A stretch of DNA of 64,000 nucleotides. Source: Apodemus sylvaticus (lineage: Eukaryota > Chordata > Mammalia > Rodentia > Muridae). Below are positions 60,892-64,000 of this stretch, in pieces. The notes below the pieces were generated by a model, which searched no databases, was not told the origin of the DNA, and worked only from the letters and a program-made list of their open reading frames with translations. A program made the translations under genes and the position numbers. Within the stretch, counting starts at the first letter, position 1. The number at the start of each line of letters is the position of its first letter. Where the stretch lies: NCBI RefSeq assembly GCF_947179515.1, contig NC_067473.1, forward strand, positions 76,721,436 to 76,785,435. Direction: 5' to 3'.

Positions 60892-61381
60892 GACTAATAT
60901 ACATGTTTTATTTTTAGAAAATCTGACATAGTAAAATTACTGCATTTACAAGTAATGTCTGGTTCCTTGCTTTGTAAATCTTGTTTCAGAACACCCTTCT
61001 GGAAAGTTCTGCCAGAACTAGGTACATAAAGCCCAATCTATAACTTAATGTGTAAAGCTTATTTACCAAAAGACACCTATAATACTCAAAATGGGGCTTA
61101 TCTGTGGCTTTTCCCCTGGCGAACAGATGATAACATGACCTTTCAATAAATGTCACTTCAGGCCTAAGTGAATGTAAGCGATGAAACTTTGCCTTTACTG
61201 ATGTAAAGAAATGCATTTCATGTTATATAAAATATGGAACTGAATGGGCAGAAGCATCATTAACATGGTGCCCTTCTGGGGAGTCCTACTGTGCTCAAGG
61301 GATGAATCTGGGGTAAAGATTGGGCATGCTTTGAGGACCAACTGAAACCTTCTGAAACTGGGAGCCGAAATGAATCTTCCC

Positions 61382-61476
61382 TCCCTTAAGTTGTGTGTCC
61401 CAGGGCTTACCACCCAAGAGCTCCTTTAGCCTCTCTTGAGTGTCGGCCATCCCAACACCAACCTCACCAATGGAGT
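61382..61476 (+). repeat. Left arm of a 95-bp near-perfect inverted repeat
   Basis: This segment is the reverse complement of 62092-62186 with two mismatches in 95 positions, both C/T differences near the middle. Just to its left the sequence resembles the 3' end of a rodent ERVL/MaLR-type LTR, with a GAAATGAATC polyadenylation-like motif. The homology stops sharply at both ends. Confidence 0.9.
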
Positions 61477-62091
61477 AACTAGGGTTCTGCCAAATAAAAC
61501 GAGATGCAAAACAAGAATATTTAATCCTGGTACATTGGCGAACCCTCAGAATAAGTACGCGTTTATTTCTGATCCTCTCTGGCTTTAGTATGAAATTGCA
61601 TGTGGTGTGTATTTCTCCTGGTGTGCTTCCCCACCCCCAATTTGGTTATCGTTGTTTTTTTCTACAGCAGCAAATATTTATAGACACCCTTCAGCACGTC
61701 TTGATTGTTTCCTCTCAGAACATATTTCTAAAGGTTTGGTATGTGCTGTCCAGTTCAGCTTTTGCTGCCACTAGAAAGGTCCTCCTACCATGTGGCTGCA
61801 CCCTGAGGGGCTGCAACACCGTGTTGTCCTGAGCTGAGTACCTACCTGTACAGGGAACGCTGGGGTGAGCTATGGAGTGGGAGAAGAGCCTTCGGGGAAA
61901 ACCATGGGTAGGTCTTCTAGGGCTGGCGCTGGGGTCATTTGGGTGGACAGTGACCTGCTCTACGAGTCCCTGGGACCTGGGAAAGTATACTGGTATGACA
62001 CACAATCACACAGAGCGCCCACCTTGCTTTTAGATAGGCAGGGCATGGCAACCCCCCACTGGGAGGACAAAGTAAGGAAAATACCGTCATG
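61477..62091. other. Spacer between the inverted-repeat arms, no recognised element
   Basis: A 615-base single-copy-looking interval. I see no transposase, LTR ends or long coding frame. It contains an ATTGGCGAACCC stretch around 61535 that faintly resembles a retroviral primer-site neighbourhood, but that is too little to call. Confidence 0.5.
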
Positions 62092-62186
62092 ACTCCATTG
62101 GTGAGGTTGGTGTTGGGATGGCCGACACTCAAGGGAGGCTGAAGGAGCTCTTGGGTGGTAAGCCCTGGGACACACAACTTAAGGGA
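62092..62186 (-). repeat. Right arm of the 95-bp near-perfect inverted repeat
   Basis: Inverted partner of 61382-61476, with 93 of 95 positions matching and 615 bases between the arms. It lies about 30 bases from the point where the antisense LINE-1 ends near 62215. The arrangement suggests that an inverted duplication accompanied the event that broke the L1. Confidence 0.9.
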
Positions 62187-62239
62187 TTCCTGGTTCAGAG
62201 TGTCTCTGTTGGTCATGGCCATTGTTGTTAAGAGATATT

Positions 62240-63514
62240 AAGGAATAGTGATTGTTGCTTCCTGTTATTTTTGATGCTATTTATATGTTTGTGTGGGTAA
62301 CTTCTTTTGGGTTTGTCGGAAGAAGATTACTTTCTTGCTTTTTCTAGGGTGTGGTTTCCCTCCTTGTATTGGCATTTTCCATCTATTATCCTTTGTAGGG
62401 CTGGATTTGTGGACAGATATTGTGTAAATTTGGTTTTATCATGGAATATCTTGGTTTCTCCATCTATGATGATTGAGAGTTTTGCTGGGTATAGTAGCCT
62501 GGGCTGGCATTTGTGTTCTCTTAGGGTCTGTATGAGGTCTGCCGAGGATCTTCTAGCTTTCATCGTCTCTGGTGAGAAGTCTGGTGTGATTCTGATAGGT
62601 CTGCCTTTATAAGTTACTTGCCCTTTTTCCTTTACTGCTTTTAATATTCTTTCTTTGTTTAGTGAATTTGGTGTTTTGATTATTATGTGCTGGGAGGATT
62701 TTCTATTCTGGTCCAGTGTGTTTGGAGTTCTGAAGGATTCTTGTATGTTCATGGGCATCTCATTCTCTAAGTTAGGGATGTTTTCTTCTATTATTTTGTT
62801 GAAGATATTAACTGGTCCTATAAGTTGGAAATCTTTGCTCTCATCTATACCTATAATTCTTAGGTTTGGTCTTCTCATTGTGCCCTGGAGCTCCTGGATT
62901 TTTTGGGTTACCAGCTTTATGCATTTTGCATTTTCTTTGACTGTTGAGTCAATGTTTTCTATGGTATCTTCAGCACCTGAGGTTCTTTCTTCCATCTCTT
63001 GTATTCTGTTGTTGATGCTTGCATCTATGACTCCTGAATTCCTTCCAAGGTTTTCTATCTCCAGAGATGTTTTACTTTGTGATTTCTTTATTGTTTCTAT
63101 TTCCACTTTTAGATCCTGGATGGTTTTGTTTAGTTCCTTCACTTGATTGTGCTTTCCTGTAATTCTTTAAGGGATTTTTGTGTTTTTTTTTTCTTTAAGG
63201 GATTTTTGTGTTTCTTCTTTAAGGGCTTCTGCCTGTTGACCCATGATCTCCTGTATTTCTTTAAGGTATTTTTGTGTTTTCTCTATAAGGGCTTTTACCT
63301 GTTAACTGAAGTTCACCTGTATTTCTTTAAGGGAGCTATTTAAATCTTTCTTGAAGCCCTCTATCAGCATCATGAAATATGATTTTAAATCCAACTCTTG
63401 CTTTTCTGGTGTGTTGGGGTATCCGGGACTTGCTGTAATGGGAGATCTGGGTTCTGATGTTGACATGAGGCCTTAGTTTCTGTTGGTAGGGTTCTTGTGC
63501 TTGCCTTTTGCCAT
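62240..63514 (-). pseudogene. Decayed LINE-1 ORF1 (RNA-binding chaperone protein)
   Basis: L1 ORF1p is a trimeric coiled-coil RNA-binding protein that coats L1 RNA. On the - strand the start is at 63512-63514, beginning MAKGKHKNP. A TAA at 63473-63475 replaces codon 14. The 63165-63340 stretch encodes repeated heptad-like units of the coiled coil and contains a further in-frame stop and apparent frame shifts. From 63142 the frame stays open for 271 codons. Its N-terminal part is the rest of the coiled coil (the first 60 or so residues, rich in K, E and I). Next come an RRM-like domain and a C-terminal domain containing the family-typical PIRITPDFSPETMKARR stretch and the downstream QPRLLYPAKLS. 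The long intact 3' portion suggests moderate age. The early stop and shifts make the full protein non-functional. Confidence 0.85.
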
Positions 63515-63860
63515 CTGGCTATCTCTGGAACTATTTGGTATTGTCTCTGACTGGAGTTTGTTCCTCCTGTGGGCCTATAAGCCTGTGTCCTTACTCCTCT
63601 GAGTTCAAAAGTGAAAGCCCTGTTGGGAGATCTCTCTCTCCCAGTGGGCTATGCACAGAAGGCTGTGGAGTTTCCAGGCTCCCTGGTGCCAGTGGCGGCA
63701 GGAAGACTTCCGCCCCAGATGCTCCACTGATCTTAGGCCCTGTGTGCTCTTGGCGGGCTGTGCACAGAAGGCTGTGGAGTCTCCTGGCTCCCTTGTGCAA
63801 ATGGCCTGGATCGAATGTTAACTCCTCTATTGTCTTGTACCTCTATGGAAAGTTCACTTT
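63515..63860 (-). repeat. LINE-1 5' UTR fragment with a duplicated unit
   Basis: Upstream of the L1 ORF1 start, a segment beginning GGGCT(A/G)TGCACAGAAGGCTG on the + strand occurs twice, near 63646 and 63756, about 110 bases apart. The copies differ by only a few bases over some 45 positions. Rodent L1 promoters are often built from tandem monomers, and this looks like such a pair. Whether the L1 continues to the window edge at 64000 cannot be told. Confidence 0.55.
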
Positions 63861-64000
63861 TGACTTTTGAGCTTATACCATGACTTTACCCGCTGGCCTC
63901 ACTTTTCAGTCACTCACAAAAGGCTGTAGCATCCATCCTAAGTCTGTTTGCTGCTGCAATACTGAGGCACACTGAGCTAATCTCCAAGGATAACAAAGCT

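Larger units (their letters stand above)
62215..63860 (-). mobile_element. LINE-1 5' half (part 5' UTR, ORF1, first bases of ORF2), antisense
   Basis: Read on the - strand, this is a rodent L1 in the order 5' UTR (from about 63860 or beyond), ORF1 (63514 down to about 62240), the short inter-ORF spacer, and the first codons expected of ORF2. It then stops abruptly near 62215. The ORF1 region is recognisable from its coiled coil, RNA-binding and C-terminal domains. Most genomic L1 copies are 5'-truncated and keep the 3' end and A-tail. This one keeps the 5' part and lacks the ORF2 body, 3' UTR and tail, so it was probably broken by a later rearrangement. The 5' boundary is uncertain. Confidence 0.85.

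Noticed and set aside
61477..62091. DNA transposon bounded by the 95-bp inverted repeats
   Set aside because: No transposase, and neither short terminal consensus nor target-site duplication at the outer ends; the left arm adjoins LTR-like sequence.
62655..63146. 163-codon frame on the + strand
   Set aside because: Shadow of the L1 ORF1 coding strand on the opposite side.
63508..63870. 120-codon + strand frame
   Set aside because: Lies antisense over the L1 5' UTR monomers; its repeats mirror the duplicated unit.

Overview
This window looks like mammalian, specifically murine rodent, nuclear DNA, most likely mouse. The evidence is a B1 SINE with a classic A-tail and target-site duplication, B2 and B3/B4 SINEs, MaLR/ORR1-type LTRs, rodent LINE-1 ends with an antisense rodent L1 ORF1, long TG/GA/TCTA microsatellites, and no rat-style ID SINE that I could see. 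There are no operons, prokaryotic genes, CRISPR arrays or phage genes. The many 60-200 codon open frames are chance frames or translations of microsatellites.

Protein-coding content is very low. The only credible host exon is on the + strand at about 58347-58640. It has a strong polypyrimidine-AG acceptor, a 37-codon tail to a stop, and a short 3' UTR with AATAAA at 58619. It fits the last exon of a gene whose other exons lie upstream, probably outside the window. I do not recognise the protein. A weaker exon-like segment sits at 10476-10670. The only other real coding sequence is a decayed LINE-1 ORF1 on the - strand (62230-63514), with a stop at codon 14 and a disrupted coiled-coil repeat region.

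Layout: 1-9 kb holds unique sequence, a long TG array, simple repeats, an antisense L1 3' UTR and SINEs, ending with a complete LTR (8622-9016) with TG...CA ends and a perfect 5-bp duplication. 9-15 kb holds MIR, old L1 and young L1 fragments, a B2 and a nested pair of opposite-orientation ORR1-like LTRs. 15-30 kb is mostly unique sequence with scattered B3, B1, L1 and microsatellites, ending in a TCTA array. 30-34 kb is about 3 kb almost free of repeats and may be conserved regulatory DNA. 34-48 kb is a mix of LTRs, SINEs, TG higher-order arrays and minisatellites around a second repeat-poor block (45.7-46.6 kb). 47-53 kb is mostly unique. 53-58 kb is SINE- and MIR-rich and includes a hAT-type element. 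58-60 kb has the terminal exon and another repeat-poor block. 60-64 kb holds an antisense ERV-type LTR, a 95-bp inverted repeat and the L1 5' half.

No new multi-gene system is visible. The most unusual structure is the 95-bp, 93/95-identical inverted repeat at 61382-61476 and 62092-62186, lying against a LINE-1 that stops abruptly at the start of ORF2. All family names come from remembered repeat consensus patterns, not a database search, and most boundaries are approximate.
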